From JABDJL01 sp963664065 (GTDB lineage Bacteria; Pseudomonadota; Gammaproteobacteria; Xanthomonadales; SZUA-36), in assembly GCA_963664065.1 (NCBI GenBank), contig OY760942.1, forward strand, positions 2,790,001 through 2,854,000: 64,000 nucleotides of DNA, given 5' to 3'. The stretch's first letter is position 1. Each line of letters begins with the position of its first letter. The translations under genes were made by a program, and so were the position numbers. The notes under the pieces were generated by a model that worked only from the letters and a program-made list of their open reading frames with translations, was not told where the DNA came from and did not search any database. Below are positions 62,997-64,000 of this stretch, piece after piece.

Positions 62997-63305
62997 TCAA
63001 TAACTTACTAGTCCTTTTGTCCTTTTGTTCGCCACTAGAATTACAAGAATTAGCATAAAAACATAAAGGCCGTACTTGCCGTTTTTTGCTAGTTGAATCC
63101 CAAAATTGGCAGGGTCGTTAATTGTTTCAATATTTGAAAACAAATGATTTGAAATAATTGCAATTACAACAATCTGCCAACCCTTAACCTCCTGTTTTTT
63201 GATTACCAGTTCACGGAGTGAAGGTCGAGTCAATGCAAGCAAATAACCCGCGAATATTAATGTTCCTACTAGTGCTACTGTTAATATCATGCTTGTTAAT
63301 ATCAT
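62997..63305 (-). CDS. Small membrane protein of unknown function
   Basis: This 102-residue protein has a first transmembrane helix MILTVALVGTLIFAGYLLAL, a second around WQIVVIAIISNHLFSN and a third near GLYVFMLILVILVANK. Two in-frame ATGs lie five codons apart (63305 and 63290). A weak AGGA precedes the first. I recognise no family. Confidence 0.5.
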   Translation of the reverse strand: MILTSMILTVALVGTLIFAGYLLALTRPSLRELVIKKQEVKGWQIVVIAIISNHLFSNIETINDPANFGIQLAKNGKYGLYVFMLILVILVANKRTKGLVSY

Positions 63306-63647
63306 GCTGATGATCCTAGTAAATATATATTATATACAAGATGCGTCCTACTCCTGTTGGTAAAATGCTTGACATACAATAGGGTTGTCGTCAAAACAAT
63401 CTTGTAATTGACCACCCTTATATACCAAATATAGTAAAGCCAGGGCGCAAGCTCCCCCGGCTGTAGGCGCAGAAGCACCGCCACATAGGACGGTTGGACG
63501 GAGCGTCCCGCCGTTATGCGTTTCGAAGATTGACTTCAAAGCGCACAGGTGACCCTATGCCTGTATTCGGCTTCGGGTCAAGATGTATTTAGCTAACTCC
63601 TGTTCCCAATGATACACTCTTGGTTATAACGTTTTGGAATAAGCAAG
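63306..63647. other. Non-coding stretch, no supported feature
   Basis: Overlapping short minus-strand frames exist (to 63 codons) but have no ribosome site, no domain features and poor codon character. I see no gene or RNA that I can support here. Confidence 0.4.
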
Positions 63648-63668
63648 CCGAAGCTAGACCGGCTTCGG
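63648..63668 (-). terminator. Possible terminator hairpin after the integrase gene
   Basis: CCGAAGC (63648-63654) pairs with GCTTCGG (63662-63668) around 7 nt. On the minus strand it is followed by CTTGCTTATT, only moderately T-rich. It lies 54 bp beyond the integrase stop. Confidence 0.4.
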
Positions 63669-63721
63669 TCAGCCTCTTGGGTAGTCAAGTATATAATTCC
63701 CCTTCTTTTGCTTTTCCAAGC

Positions 63722-64000
63722 TCAATTATCAATTGCGGTATTTTCATCCTTACTCCCCGGGTAATACCCGAACGCGACCTCGTGCTCCTCTTTCCAATCG
63801 TCAACCCATGCCCCGTAAATGTCGAGCTTTGACGTGTCGCTGTGTCCCATTTGGTAGGCCACGAGGAGCCGGTTGATCCCCGAGCTGAGCTGGTGGCTGG
63901 CGAACGTGTGCCGGGTTTGCTTGAAGGGTCGATATCGGACCCCTGCCCGCTTGAGCAGCGTTCTCCATTTGGTGTTGATCTGATCGTAGGTCCTGAAAGG
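63722..64000 (-). CDS. Phage-type tyrosine integrase, C-terminal part (gene runs off the window)
   Basis: The last 92 codons are on the minus strand, ending in TGA at 63724-63722. The product reads PFRTYDQINTKWRTLL, then PFKQTRHTFASHQLSSG (box II Arg), VAYQMGHSDTSKLDIYGAW (the conserved His and the nucleophile Tyr). The spacing R-H-Y and the QTRHTFAS form match phage/island integrases, not integron IntI. The catalytic C-terminus is intact here. The N-terminal part and the adjacent attachment site lie beyond 64000. Confidence 0.9.
   Translation of the reverse strand, partial: PFRTYDQINTKWRTLLKRAGVRYRPFKQTRHTFASHQLSSGINRLLVAYQMGHSDTSKLDIYGAWVDDWKEEHEVAFGYYPGSKDENTAIDN

Noticed and set aside
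63450..63520. Integron attC-like sequence (GCATAACGG on the minus strand near the small membrane gene)
   Set aside because: I could not find the paired L and R boxes of an attC site, and the nearby integrase is phage-type, not IntI.

Overview
The window is bacterial chromosome from a gammaproteobacterium. The evidence is the SUF operon order, the kdsDC-lptCAB-rpoN-hpf-ptsN-rapZ-npr block, PBP1b beside an LpoP-like lipoprotein, the AmgK/MurU wall-recycling pair, and the DUF2066-perM-hda / purM-purN divergence. Secreted proteins ending in a 'NAGLNDAW' type domain suggest a marine or sediment lineage, possibly near Woeseiales, Chromatiales or Xanthomonadales. That placement is inference from memory of such proteins and is weak.

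From 1 to about 52.2 kb the DNA is dense, mostly core housekeeping sequence. 1-3133 (minus): SUF Fe-S assembly (Rrf2 regulator, sufB, sufC, start of sufD). 3.3-4.9 kb: amgK-murU. 5.0-7.9 kb: three-gene proton-translocating transhydrogenase. 8.1-9.8 kb: orphan lipoprotein with its own promoter and terminator. 9.9-13.6 kb (minus): AMP nucleosidase, Hda, PerM-type permease and DUF2066. 13.7-16.1 kb: purM, purN and DUF3108. 16.2-17.7 kb: a broken M48 peptidase gene. 17.8-19.3 kb (minus): murA-ibaG. 19.4-29.3 kb: a long co-directional run for Kdo synthesis, LPS transport, sigma-54, hibernation factor and the nitrogen-type PTS. 29.5-33.2 kb: mgtE and a tandem glycosyltransferase. 33.3-34.6 kb: a LysR regulator facing a small gene. 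34.6-40.1 kb (minus): tsaB, yoaA, an LpoP-like lipoprotein and PBP1b. 40.2-45.0 kb: a giant multi-domain glycosyltransferase with an 84-bp tandem repeat. 45.0-51.1 kb (minus): relA and a broken hrpA. 51.2-52.2 kb: threonine aldolase.

From about 52.2 kb the DNA becomes accessory. An amino-acid permease is cut off by a complete IS3-family element (52686-54189). Next comes a 28-nt tRNA 3' end with no tRNA body, an SRA-like/HNH endonuclease, and an AT-rich PD-(D/E)XK nuclease fragment. These are followed by two exported proteins sharing a duplicated C-terminal domain (an FG-GAP repeat protein with three frameshifts and a PA-domain metalloprotease), an orphan AllA-like cupin, small unknown genes with stem-loops, and finally the C-terminus of a phage-type tyrosine integrase running off the right edge. 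Together the tRNA fragment and the integrase look like one end and the recombinase of an integrated island that continues past 64000.

The window carries several damaged genes: the M48 peptidase, hrpA, the FG-GAP gene and the permease. Some lesions (deletions of tens of bases, the IS junction) look biological. The poly-C frameshift could be a sequencing error.
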